From Rutpela maculata (lineage: Eukaryota; Arthropoda; Insecta; Coleoptera; Cerambycidae), in contig OW386291.2 in assembly GCA_936432065.2 (NCBI GenBank), positions 21,491,821 to 21,555,820 of the forward strand: a stretch of DNA of 64,000 nucleotides, read 5' to 3'. The translations under genes and the position numbers were made by a program. Below, piece after piece: positions 31,010-42,056 of the stretch (the stretch's first letter is position 1; each line of letters starts with the position of its first letter). The notes below the pieces were generated by a model. That model was not told the DNA's origin, did no database searches, and saw nothing but the letters and a program-made list of their open reading frames with translations.

Positions 31010-31236
31010 GTTAATAAACAAACAAACATAAACACACCACAGATAGTAAACAACCCCCAAATCCAAAGCCAAGGCTGTCCGGAAGGGGGTTACACATTCG
31101 GAAAAACGCAGACATACATCCACACCCACCGGTGTTGCCAATACCGGGGCTGGGGGTCGAACCCAGAGCGCGGTAGCGAGTCGATCAGCGTATTCGCCAC
31201 TCAATACGCCTTAACCGATTGAGCTACCGTGCCGGT
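31010..31236 (-). repeat. tRNA-derived SINE
   Basis: On the minus strand from about 31236: GGCACGGTAGCTCAATCGGT contains a good box A (TAGCTCAATCGG). About 60 nt later CTGGGTTCGACCCCCAG forms a T-arm with a perfect 5-bp stem and box B (GGTTCGACCCC). An anticodon-like stem (GCGTATT / AATACGC) lies between them, and the variable region is long. The acceptor ends do not pair well, so this is not a functional tRNA. A tRNA-unrelated body of about 130 bp follows, ending in a (TTTG)n-like tail at 31017-31027. That is a complete SINE layout, transcribed by pol III and mobilised in trans. Confidence 0.75.
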
Positions 31237-32810
31237 AGAGGCAAGATCGTGTCTTCATACAGTGCGTGTAATTTCCCATTAGGCATGTACATCCACGTAG
31301 CGGAAGATTTTGGATTTGGGTGGCAGGCATAGTTTCAACGGCTTGACAGACCGCCTACAATAAAGGCGTGTACTAGTGCCGTAGAGGGAGCAAATAATGA
31401 CGCGCTATCAAGAAAACACGTACATCATTGCTATTAATAATTTCAGTACCATTTATTCAAAGGAATGATGTAGTTGTCTCTGTTTAGTATGGGTAATATT
31501 ATTACGTGCTTTAATAACTGAAATTATTTAACCCATTTTACTTTCAAAACGAGTCAAATAATTCTTTACATTTCCCGCAGACAGAGCTGCCCACGCACAT
31601 GTGGTGGGGAAAGCAGGTGGCACGAGTAGGATCTGTTATACGATCAAAAAGAATAGCCTAGTTGCTTCGCTCTCGCTTGCTCTCATTGCCGACCCAAATG
31701 AAACATTTTCTGACACTGTATATGACAACATAGCTGCCGTAAATTCCTCCGTCGAGCGAAGCATTCCAGTCTGTTATTTCATTTCAGCCAGCTGGCACGC
31801 GCGATGTTGTAATTTTACTCCCTATGCCTAGCGTTCGGCTACACGCACGGTATATCTGAGTATTAAGGTTAAGTTTAAGATAGTCACTGAGATTAGCTGG
31901 AACAATTTTTGTCAAAACAGTCAATGAAAATTAAATATACAATAAAATAATGTTTGACTAGAACTCGAACTTGTTGACATTCAAGTTGACATTGAAATGA
32001 CCGTGAAGTCTTGCTTCAAACTAAAAAGGATTATAGCCTTTAGATCCCGTCTTTGAAATGATGAAATTTTTATCTGAAACATTTTTCTCAAAAATACCCC
32101 ACATAATTATAGAAACTATAACAATTTAGAAAAACTCGTTAGGTATTATTTTTTCAAAAATTTATAGATTGACGAGCAGGAATCGTAGACTGATTAAGTT
32201 ACACTTAATAAGTTTCCATTTATTGATTAACCCAAACTTTAATCTGAATCCATACAATTAAATACAACAGGTATAAAATGCCTACGGAAAAGATATCATG
32301 AACATTAAACTTTCACAGATGTCATATAGGTATGAGGCAAGAAACCCTTTTAGCGTTGCTTTTAGTCTCACAGCAGTTAGGCAAATAAAAGTCCTTATTC
32401 TGAAATGATTCCTCGTTTAATCGATTCGAATGAAACCTTTTGCAACTTACCTTAAATTAATCAATTTAATAGCTTCCCTATTAAGTGTGGTCTTCAAATT
32501 ATTTTGTAAAAAATTAAAAAAAAAAAATTTTTTTTGCAAAATTATATGAAAATGGAAATAACTCAAAGAATATAATAATTTGTCCAGGAAAACATACACG
32601 CTGCACGATGAAAATTGACAGAGCTACTTTCACATCCTCATTTTTTATCGAATTGAGAGAAAGATGAGCAATGAGCATAAACGCATGCGGGTGCGTGATC
32701 GCGTGTATGTGTGCACGTGCGCACGTGTGGATCAGAAAAAAACGTTGAATGTAATAGACAAGCGGTTCATTCTACACACGAAAATTGTTAGTTTATTTGT
32801 CCTATAAATA
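31237..32810. other. Unassigned DNA
   Basis: No gene or element could be supported. A less AT-rich stretch at 31260-31420 and 31580-31860 has no recognisable product. Around 32680-32735 there is an alternating purine-pyrimidine stretch (GTGTATGTGTGCACGTGCGC). Confidence 0.45.
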
Positions 32811-33039
32811 ATGGCCGAAAATCATGAGATCTGATTTATATTTTATTTGTGAAAAGGTGATTTCAAGTGACAATGTTGTGCCTGGAGCAGATGCTATTGA
32901 AATAATAAAAAACTGTAGTAAAAGAATTGGTCATAACAAACACCTACAGCTAAAAGAAGACTCTAGTATTGCTGTTCATCGAGGTTGCCCAAGTAAGTAT
33001 ACGAAGTATGAAGAATGGGGAATGCCTAAGAGCATTTAA
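32811..33039 (+). pseudogene. N-terminal Cys-rich piece of FEN-like transposon protein (putative)
   Basis: ATG at 32811 opens MAENHE. A one-base shift at about 32828 leads into a frame reading LYFICEKVISSDNVV, KNCSKRIGHNKHLQL and IAVHRGCPSKYTKYEE, then a stop. The pattern C..C........V......IK..S......H..L.....I.VH..C..KYT is one I associate with the N-terminus of the same transposon-borne protein family seen at 28.2 and 53.7 kb. There it probably forms a small zinc-binding module. It is isolated here, with no TIRs found around it. The assignment rests on remembered patterns and is tentative. Confidence 0.4.
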
Positions 33040-33680
33040 TAATAACCAAGAAGTAAATGTATGAAGCTAATTATATTCTTGATTTTCAGTGTTCATGCTA
33101 TTTAACTCCTACACACTGTCGTGTATATATGTCAAGGGTTTATTTATATATCTTCATGCTGAATATGGTGTAATGGTAATGCCGACGACAACATTTGACA
33201 TCTATTATAAAAATATACAGACCGTTTTCACACACACGAGTGCGTACATACATATTTGTAGTTAGATTTATATGACTAAAGATAGAAGCGGAGCTAATGG
33301 ACGTATCTGTTGACTTTCCGTGGTGGTCGCAGACTAGATTTTAGAAAGTTTGGCCCACGAGAACTTTTGATCAGCAACCCCCGAAGTTTCAGTCAAATTC
33401 GCTGAAACGCAATTCCCATAAGTATTTGGCGACGTTCTTTATCCATTTTTGACCATGTTACATTCCATGGTAAGTGGCACATAATCATATATCGATTCAT
33501 TGCAGTTTCACGGCGATTTCAAGAAACCCTCCAATAAAGAGCATGGACTGCAGTTGCATTTATTTTTGGACGCTTGTCTTGTAATTTGTATCTACTGGGT
33601 CAAGTTGTGGCTATATACCATCCTTCGGAGGAGATGTAAAGCAGTCGGTCTTTTGTCAATTACGTTAATTAAATGTTAGT
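33040..33680. other. Unassigned AT-rich DNA
   Basis: Nothing recognised. Confidence 0.5.
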
Positions 33681-33699
33681 AAAAAATTCCTACTCTTCT

Positions 33700-33821
33700 A
33701 AAGAGAAAAGGTTCGGCAAACTCTCCAGGTTGATGGCAGACATCTCCTCCTGGCGTCGGTGATAGGCATTGGTAGTGGAAATAGGCTGACGTTAAATAAA
33801 TAAATAAATAAATAAATAAAG
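33700..33821 (+). mobile_element. Non-LTR retrotransposon 3' end with (TAAA)n tail (fragment)
   Basis: A short plus frame KRFGKLSRLMADISSWRR ends in TGA at about 33752. After some 45 bp comes a (TAAA)n run (33794-33821). A short C-terminus, a brief 3' UTR and a tetranucleotide tail suggest the 3' extremity of a CR1/Jockey-group element. Too little remains to name the clade. Confidence 0.4.
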
Positions 33822-35499
33822 GAAATTTAAAAAAATTATATACTATTTTTTTTATGTATTTTAGTTGGGCCCTTCAGGATTCTATTAGTACATATATTTC
33901 GTCCAGAGAACGTTCTTTCAGTGTTTATTTTAAACGTAAGCGGCGTTCATGTATTTATAAGACGCAAGTTCAGATTTAACTATGAAACTTTCATGAAAGT
34001 AGATAAGCAAAAAATATATATAACGCTCCTGATTAATTTACAGATAAAATAGAATCATTGTAATTAGGACGATTTTCCGAGAGTTCTGAATTTGTTTAGA
34101 AAATAATTTATCCTTATTCAGAACAATACCTGTCTTGGCGACTGAATTTGAAACTTATTCTAAAATATTTGATTTACATTTATTAGGATAGAAATTACCA
34201 GAAATAAATAATGGCATCATTTTGAAGAAAGCTCCCTGTACTTACGTTGTGAATGCGACAAATATGATTAACAAATTCACAAGAGCGAAATAAAACAATA
34301 AAAATATGACGGTCTAGCTCTAACTACTAAAGGCAAAAAATACTTCTGAGAGACATATTGGTTGCAATTCAGTATAAGAATTTATTTACTAGTTGATGGT
34401 CCGATCAAAAACCTCGGGGGTGTATTAGGCGTTGAACAACATCCAGAACGCAATGAAGCGAAGTTTCTCTTGAGTGTGATCTATAAGATATAAATCATTC
34501 TGTTACATTTAGCCAGAGTGGATATAGTTTACCATTTGTTGTTGGTTTGATAAAAATAAATCAAATTAATAACTAGCACATTTATACTAAGACTAAGTAA
34601 ATACACCTGTTTGAAAATATAAAACTTTGGTAATATTTCGTGGTAAATGGAACTTTCTAATTTATTTTACCTGTTATTACCTGCGTTAACATTGCGTGGC
34701 TATATCCCGAACATATCATACACCTTAAAGAGTTTAAAAGTTAGTTAAAATGTCTGATATACGACTTGACGCTGGAGATAAATAAGGGAATAAGTTGGCC
34801 CTTGAAAATTTATTTTTGGAAGATAATTGTGATAAATTTTTTTATATTAAATAGAAATCCTATTAAATACGTCCATTTCTAATCATGTGTGCGAAAATAA
34901 CCAATCAAGATAACATTAAACTGAAAACAACCCTAGAGTACTTATCACTTGAGGTTTTGATAGTTTAATAATGTTTTATGTCATATTCAAGAAATGGTCT
35001 GGCATGATAAATAACCATATGAAATGTGCCCTCACAATCGAATATGACATCTACTATTTTGTTTAATGTTATCCATTTGCATTATTATTTATATAGTTTT
35101 TATTCACCTATCTCTTAACATTACCGAGTAACGTTGAAAGTATGTATTTTAAGATGTCTTTTAAACTTTTTTTCTCTGAATTTAATAAAGATAGAGACAT
35201 AAACGAAAAACGTTATTGTAGGGAGTTTTATAAAGAAAATTAAATGTATTTTTTAAATTGTCGCTCTTATCTATTAATATTTTCATTTAACAAGCATGTT
35301 TTTCAAAAGTGACCACCTTAGAAAAAATCCCAAACATAGCTATACATACGTAAATAAACTGGTAAATGTTTCATACAAATCGATTGCTGTGACATGCTGA
35401 AAAATAAATAAATGTCCAGTCGGTCCGCGATTTCGCCCACGTTTCGATTCAAATAACAGATACTAGCTTTATTTACATTTTTATCAATCATCATTACTA
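33822..35499. other. Unassigned AT-rich DNA
   Basis: No gene, RNA gene or inverted repeat was recognised in this 1.7-kb stretch. The few short open frames lack domain signals. Confidence 0.5.
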
Positions 35500-35712
35500 T
35501 CATGATTTACTACAGTAGAACACTGTCTTTTTCGAATATTTTGGCAAAATTTCTGCTGGCTTAATGGTTCCAGAGAGATACCTACCATAAGATAAATAAT
35601 TTATCACTGCTGCTACATGTGAACAGCAGCCCACAGTTCTGTTGCTATTAAGGACAATCACAAGCATAGCGCTTGATACTGGTGTAGTTCTTACCGTGGA
35701 GAACATAATCAA
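35500..35712 (-). pseudogene. SWIM-type zinc-finger fragment
   Basis: The minus frame reads NRTVGCCSHVAAVINYLSYG followed by KPAEILPKYSKK. An adjacent frame immediately upstream reads IKRYACDCP. Joined by a small frame change, these give the CxC...CxH layout of a SWIM zinc finger. The GCCSHVA..I.YL pattern is common in transposon-associated proteins of insects. The upstream side is cut by HINE-like copy 4, which starts at 35719. It could instead come from a domesticated gene, but nothing else of such a gene is present. Confidence 0.5.
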
Positions 35713-35718
35713 CTTAAT

Positions 35719-36207
35719 AAAAACCGCTGCCTAAGGAATCACTACTTTCACATCCAGACTTCCTATCCAAGTCTCTTACATCGAAAATACTATATTTGCA
35801 CCCCACTATGTGGAAATAATTGTTTATGGATCTTTAACAATATAATATTTGAAATCGTGTACCCCAAAAACCCATAAAATGATATGACACATCGGTGGTT
35901 GTGGAGGTGAATGAAGTGAAAAAAAATTCTTGATGACTTTGGTTCTTGTACACACACTAAATCGCATATTTTTTCACCCCCTTTAAAAATGGATAGTTAA
36001 TGCCAAAATTTTTTTTGAGACCTTAGCTCCCCTTATATTTACTAAATACCAATTTCATGGACTCTTACTTGCTTGATTTACCTATTTACCCTCATTTACC
36101 CCAATTTACCGCTTAACTCTTCAACGGAATAAGATAGAAATATAATCTTTTTCCAGATCTCGTGAAAATACATACGTGTGCCAAATAAATAAGTCAGTAT
36201 CTTCAAC
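35719..36207 (+). repeat. HINE-like repeat, copy 4 (3'-truncated)
   Basis: It starts AAAAACCGCTGCCTAAGGAA and follows the family, with deletions in the G-rich block, to about 36207 (ACGTGTGCCAAATAAATAAG). The GTCY block and 3' hairpin are missing. Confidence 0.75.
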
Positions 36208-36731
36208 TTAAAAAATATATTTATGAGGCATCTTGAAATTTTAATATTAAAAAGTATGTCAATCGCTTAACCACGGAATCAGGGCGTCAAAAAAAGTTGA
36301 TTCAACCTAATTTACCTCGAAAGTTGGAAATATTTTTTTTATATATTGTACAAATGACTACTGATATTTTTTTTCAATTTCGGTACATTGAAACGTATGC
36401 CAAAGTGTAATAGTTTAAAGTAAAAACTTTTTAAAATCAAGTTTTTTAAGAGGCTGATTTACGGGTAAACTCCCTTCTCTCCTACCCTCTTTTTTTAGTG
36501 GTGTGCCTACGACTTTTTTGGTAAACTGTATTTTATAGAAAATTTAATTATACAGCTTTTTCTTATCTTGTATTTTTTTTTGTTTGAGTAACCATTTTCA
36601 ATTGAAACTAGAAATACTAAATACATTGCAAAGCCTGGTAATTAAGCGGTGAAATAATAAAAATCGAGAGAAATCATTTATTTTACCAGTTACATCTTAG
36701 TTTCAGTTTTACATAAACAATTATTAAAATT

Positions 36732-37770
36732 TTATTTTAGAATGTGCTCAAAATGATTCCCATTTTCTCGTATACAACATCTCGCTCTTTTTAGAAGAGA
36801 ACATCTGACATTCTGAAAGACGCCAGGAGTGTTTGTAAATTCCTCGGCTGACTGCTGAATTCTTTGTCGCAGATGTTCAACGCATTCTATTGGAACAGAG
36901 TAAACTTTGTCCTTCATGAATCCCCAAAAACAGAAGTCAATTGGGTTTAAATCAGGTGACCGAGCCTGCTAACTGATTGGAGCATCTGCTCCTCGGCCTA
37001 TTCAACGTCCTAGAAAACGTCTTGATAAGCATTGCCTGACTTGCAAGCTATAATAGGGTGGAGCACCGTCTTGTAAATACCACATGTTTTGCCTAGATTT
37101 ACAATTTCTAATTGTTCAGGCAATTCATTTTCTAGGAAATGTAGATAGGCAGCTCCATTTAAATAATTTGGAAAGAAAACAGGTCCAATTAGATGATTAT
37201 CAACAATCCCCGCCCAAACATTAACCGAAAAATTACGCTGAAAATGCGATTCTCTCTTTGCATTAGGATTTTCTTCAGACCATTATGATGATTTCTAATA
37301 CCATTTCTATTAAATGAGGCTTCATCAGTTGATAAAATGGCGTTTATACAACTTATATTTCTCGCATTTTTTCTCAGAAGCCAGTTACAAAATTCTATTC
37401 GGGAACCATAATCTTGAGGTTCCGATGCCTGAAGAGTCTGTATAAGAAATGGAACGAGTGACTGTCTTTTTAATGTTTGCCATACCGAAAAATGCGATAT
37501 TCCTACTTGAGAAGCTATTTTACGCACACTACTTTCAGGCCGTTCTGATACAATATCTAAAATTTCCTCTTCGACTTCTGGAACTAGTGCAGTCCTATTA
37601 TCTGCCACATTTCTCAGCACGATCATCTGTTAGACTTCCAGTTTCCCGTGCACGACGACCGACTGCAAAAAACGTGCGTCTATCGGGATGTCGACGGTTT
37701 GGAAATTTTTCTTCATAACGCCTAGCGCAGCAGAACCATTTCCATTACATTCGCCTAGTATTCTAATCAT
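36732..37770 (-). pseudogene. Mariner-type transposase, family 2, broken
   Basis: From about 37745 the minus strand reads RRYEEKFPNRRHPDRRTFFA (DUF4817-like), then in a shifted frame LVPEVEEEILDIVSERPESS and SSVRKIASQVGISHFSVWQT (helix-turn-helix). STDEASFNRNG (about 37340) is the first catalytic Asp. Further on, QDGAPPYYSLQV (about 37070) and RSPDLNPIDF (about 36950) carry the other acidic sites. The C-terminus (SVPIECVEHLRQRIQQSAEE to stop) lies at 36917-36732. Several frame changes and stops separate these parts, so it is inactive. Confidence 0.82.
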
Positions 37771-37780
37771 ATCTACTTTT

Positions 37781-38410
37781 ACTTCCACATCCAGTGGAAG
37801 TATAGTAACGACAAAAAATTTTTAAAAAACTTGTATTATTCAAATAGGCTTAGAATTTCATAAAACGTCGAGATTTTAAGTTTGAGCGAAAAAAAATATT
37901 TCTGTCTGTCTGTCGGTCTGTGTGTCTGTCGATCTGTTTGTAACTTTTTTTGTGCGCACGTTTACTGTGGAACCGTTTGAGATATTGACTTGAAATTTGG
38001 TACACATATGTACTTTAACGAGATCTAGAATTAGATTATATTTTCATCTTGTTCTGTCGAAGGGTTGGGGGGTAAATTGGGGTAAATTTGGGGTAAATAG
38101 GTAAACCAAGCAGATAAGAGTCCATAAAATTGGTATTTAGTATATACAAGAGAAGCTAAGGTCTCAAAAAAAAATTGGCATTAGCCACCCCTTTACCACC
38201 CCCAGCATTATTAAAGGGGATGAAGAAAATTGTGATTTAGTGTGTGTACAACAACCAGAAACCTAAAAATATGTTTTTACTTCATCCACCAACACTACCA
38301 CCCCCTATCACCACCCCCACCCCACAACCGATGTGGGGTATCGTTTTATGGGTTTTTGGGGTAGAGGATTTCAAATATTATCTTATTAAAGTTCCAGAAA
38401 CAATTATTTA
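37781..38410 (-). repeat. HINE-like repeat, copy 5 (5'-truncated)
   Basis: Reverse orientation. The 3' hairpin (ACTTCCACATCCAGTGGAAG) is at 37781, followed by the GTCY block (TCTGTCTGTCTGTCGGTCTG), the C/G-rich blocks and the GATGTGGGGTATCGTTTTAT segment. The similarity stops at ACAATTATTTA near 38410, before the family's 5' end. It lies within the second mariner-type element. Confidence 0.8.
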
Positions 38411-38968
38411 TTGTACCGAAATGATATTTTGACCTAAAAGTAAGTACAAGGTACTCGCAGGTACTTTTAGAACTGAAATTAAGATGTAACTGATAAAATA
38501 AATAATTCTTCTCGATTTTTATTATTTCACCATTTAATTACCAATGTTTTTAGTATTCCCAGTTTCAACTGAAAATAGTTACTTAAACGAAAAAAACACA
38601 CGATAAGAAAAAGCTGTATAATTAAATTTTCTATAGAATACAGTATACCAAAAAAGTCATAGGCGTACCACTAAAAAAAGAGGGTAGGAGAGAAGGGAGT
38701 TTACCTGTAAATCAGCCTCTTAGAAAACTTGATTTTAAATAGTTTTTACCTTAAACTATTACCCTTTGGCATACGTTTCAATGTACCAAAATTGAAAAAA
38801 ATATATCAACAGCCATTTGCACAATATTAAAAAAAATAATTTATTTCTAACTTTAGAGTATCTTCATAGGGGTGCGATTTAGGATAGAGGTAAATTAGGT
38901 TGAATCAACTTTTTTGATGCACTGATTCCGTGCTTAAGTGATTGACATACTTTTTAATAACACCCTGT

Positions 38969-40787
38969 ATTATATTTGAAACTCTATTAAATAAATTTAA
39001 AAAATTCCGAGCGACTTAGTCAGTTCTAAATTACTGATAAGCCATCTTCAATATGTACCATGAGGGTTTCATAGTAGGTATTCGAGGAAAACTGAAATGT
39101 ATACATATAACTCATTTAGAGAGAAAAAACATATATTAAATAATAAAATAGTATATTGTGCAACAAGTGTTGAACGTATATATGGTTAATAAAAATTTCA
39201 TAAAGTTTAGAAAGTGGGTTCATATGGGGTTGTTTTTGAATCGGCTTATGTGCTCTATCTCCTATTAAACTATGTAGAGTTACTCACGGAACATCCCGTA
39301 TATGTTTATCCTACATGGACTTTAGCTAGTAAGGGGTTTATAGTAGTGCGTTTGTATCATTAACATACGAACCTTTATACACTACAACCACACATTCATC
39401 TAGAAATTCATGAATATTTAGTTGCTCTGTGGGACATGAGTTCACGACCGAATTGGAGACATTAAATTTTCAATAATCTCTAAACGAGCACTGTTCTAAG
39501 ACTAGATGTTTGTACACTATGTACCAAAATGGATGCACCACTGAACTATGACTTTGAAGTTAATTTCTTTCTAAATCGTTTGTCCAATTTTAATTATTTT
39601 TGTTTTGTTTTGTAGGTTAACTGTTCTGGAATATAAGGGCATGCTGATTTTATCCAAAATAGTTTGTTTTTCAAATATAAGACTTAACAATAGAGCTATG
39701 TTTTTTTTCAAACATTCAAAACAAGCTGTGGGAATCAGCAGAAGCAAAATTAAGATCCAGTTTAAACCCAAGCCCAATCTTGTCTTAACATTTTCATCTC
39801 AGAAATACATTTTTATCTTTACTATTAAGGGAGATAATTATGTTGAATTCAAAAATCCAAAATTTGTATTTTTCGAATCTGTTTATTGCTACTTAGCCGA
39901 TCTCAAACACGCATATATAACAGACTAATAATATTAGATTTTATTGTTAAATGCCATAGCTCATTTTCAAAAAAAAAAAAAAAAAAATCAATGAAGAACG
40001 AGTATAGAAAATTCACAATTTTTAAAGGTGTCCACCATTTTGATTTTTTATCTCTGCTATTTTGAACTATCAGTTTTGTAGCCTACTAGAGTTAAGTCAA
40101 GTTTTAAATAGCAAAAAATTTACATAAAATAATAGAAATATTCTTTTTGCTTCCTCTCAATACATCTTTCTTAATAATAAAGATAATTGAAAATATTATA
40201 GTGTGCTTCTATATTGTTATGGTAACCTCATCTTTTCATAACACATTCAAGAAAAGATGAGGCTATCATTGAATCTAAACAGGATTTTAGTTTTATTAGT
40301 GGTGATTTCCATAGGGTGTTTTGAATTTAAAAAACATACCTTTATTGTTACGTCCTGTTTTCAAAGAAAAAATAATGTTTGCTTAAATTAATTAAAACCG
40401 GACTAACAGTTTATAAAACATGATAATGTTAATTTTCATAGTCAGTGTATCTTAATATGCAGAATTACTCAGCTAATGGGATATATTAATGCATATATTA
40501 AATAATTTTGAGCCTGAAATAACGCTAAATAAAAGGTGTTAACTAATAAACCTGTCAGTACAGTTTTTAAATTTCTACTAATATTAATAACTATCAAGGC
40601 TAAATATAGATATAATTTATAGATAGCACAGCTCCCCAAAAAAGAATTGGGTGCAAAACATGAAACAAGATATTCCCATGTATTTTGAGCCGTAGAATAC
40701 GAATATGATATCAGAATTGTTCTGGAGAATCACATTTTTTTTCTAACCTCAAAAAATGGTTTAATATCAATATATTATATTATATTA
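38969..40787. other. Unassigned AT-rich DNA
   Basis: No gene or element was established. A 107-codon plus frame (39605-39928) is overlapped by an antisense frame and has no domain signal. An A run lies at 39969-39986. A small inverted pair (CCTCATCTTTTC / GAAAAGATGAGG) lies at 40227-40262. Confidence 0.45.
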
Positions 40788-41551
40788 CAGTGTGTCCCAG
40801 GATAGATGTAACGAGAGGTGTAATGGACCAAACATTTTGGAATTTTGGAATGGTATCTGGGGATTAAGTCCTGCTTGTTGTAAAACTAAAGTATACCAAA
40901 AATGACTTGATTTGGTGTTCTACAGGGTGTTTTATAAGCAAAGTTGTAAAAATCACCACTAATAAAGTACCTTTATTTTTTAAAATATGAAAAAATTCCA
41001 TTAAGAAAAGTTATTTAGAATGCAATTTTATACCTCTATACCAAATTTCAGGAATATAAAATTATTTTTTTGAAACTTCCCATTTTTTGCGAATTAAGAG
41101 TTGAATTCATATTTAAAGTTGTGTAGGAGCAAATGTTAATCATCTCAAAAACTAGGCTATTGGTAAATAAAAAGTTGAATATACGAGATGTAAGAAGGTA
41201 TAATGTTAATCGAACTAATTGTAAAACAAGAAACAATTACTAATTTATTGAAAAAATGGGAAGTTTCAAAAAAATTATTTTATATTCCTGAACATTGGTA
41301 TAGAGGTATAAAATTGCATTCTAAATAACTTTTCTTAGTGGAAATTTTTCATATTTTGAAAAATAAAGGTACTTTATTAGTGGTGATTTTTACAACTTTG
41401 CTTATAAAACACCCTGTAGAACACTAAATCAAGTCATTTTTGGTATACTTTAGTTTTACAACAAGCAGGACTCAATCCCTAAATACCATTCCAAAATTCC
41501 AAAATTTTTGGTCCATTACACCTCCTGTTACATCTATCCTGGGACACACTG
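40788..41551. mobile_element. Mariner-type MITE with ~300-bp inverted arms
   Basis: The ends CAGTGTGTCCCAGGATAGAT and its inverse (to 41551) are flanked by TA on both sides. Inverted similarity extends inwards for about 300 bp (for example AAACTAAAGTATACCAAAAA and ACAGGGTGTTTTATAAGCAA mirrored). The unique centre is about 130 bp. It is non-coding and was moved in trans by a TA-targeting transposase. It sits within a TATTA-type microsatellite. Confidence 0.88.
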
Positions 41552-41625
41552 TATATTATATTATATTATATTATATTATATTATATTATATTATATTATA
41601 TTATATTATATTATATTATACTATA
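41552..41625. repeat. (TATAT)n-type pentanucleotide microsatellite
   Basis: About fourteen tandem TATTA units follow the MITE. A shorter version of the same repeat (TATTATATTATATTA) precedes it at 40771-40787, so the MITE probably inserted into the array. Confidence 0.9.
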
Positions 41626-41750
41626 AAGTTCCATAAACAATTATTTCCACATAGTGGAATGCAAACAGTATCAACATTTTTTTCGTTGTGAGAGACTTGG
41701 ATAAAAAAATCTGCATGTGGAAGTAGTGATTCCTTGGGTAGCGGTTTTTT
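41623..41750 (-). repeat. HINE-like repeat, copy 6 (5' end only)
   Basis: About 125 bp in reverse orientation: AAGTTCCATAAACAATTATT to CCTTGGGTAGCGGTTTTTT, matching the first 120 bp of the family. The rest has been lost or replaced by the microsatellite. Confidence 0.75.
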
Positions 41751-42056
41751 CAATCTCTAAACTTATTGAATACGATTTGTCTCTCAAGTTATAGGTTCTA
41801 TTCTATTCCACTCAGCAAAGGTTAAACTATATATATATCATTAGCTGTATATGTTCATTATGATTGTTCAAATATCTCGAAAACCAGTGATTTTTCGAAA
41901 ATTGTTCGGATTAAAAAAGTTGCTTAGAATATCATTCTTCATCTCAGGCACCTCATTTCAACGTTCCTAGGATCGAACAATATCTTTGCACCGCAACGCC
42001 ATCTATACCTTAATATGTAAAATAACCATTTTAACTCAGAACTGAAGTCATTTATA
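41751..42056. other. Unassigned DNA, possibly old mariner-type remnant
   Basis: No gene. The segment CAAATATCTCGAAAACCAGT and the stretch on the other side of the foldback (43070-43145, ending ACACCCGGTATA) look like the two sides of an older TA-flanked element into which the foldback inserted. This is inference only. Confidence 0.3.

Larger units (their letters stand above)
36238..38968 (-). mobile_element. Second mariner-type element with ~500-bp TIRs, split by a HINE-like copy
   Basis: The right end near 38968 carries ACACCCTGTA preceded by AAAGTATGTC-inverse sequence. The left arm from about 36250 mirrors it inwards for some 480 bp, including TTTGGCATACGTTTCAATGT, GAGAGAAGGGAGTTTACC and AGAAAAAGCTGTATAATTAA. 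The left terminus itself is eroded. The interior encodes a broken DUF4817-like/DDE transposase on the minus strand. HINE-like copy 5 (37781-38410) interrupts the 5' part. The arm sequences differ from those of the element at 3.4-11.2 kb, so this is a separate family. Confidence 0.8.

Noticed and set aside
31138..31236. A functional tRNA gene
   Set aside because: Boxes A and B and a T-arm are present, but the acceptor and D stems do not pair and the spacing is wrong; a SINE head fits better.
32680..32735. Z-DNA-type regulatory element (alternating GT/CA/CG)
   Set aside because: A short alternating purine-pyrimidine run with no gene nearby; function cannot be supported.
39605..39928. A 107-codon host gene
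   Set aside because: No homology, an overlapping antisense frame, AT-driven codons and no promoter or splice context.
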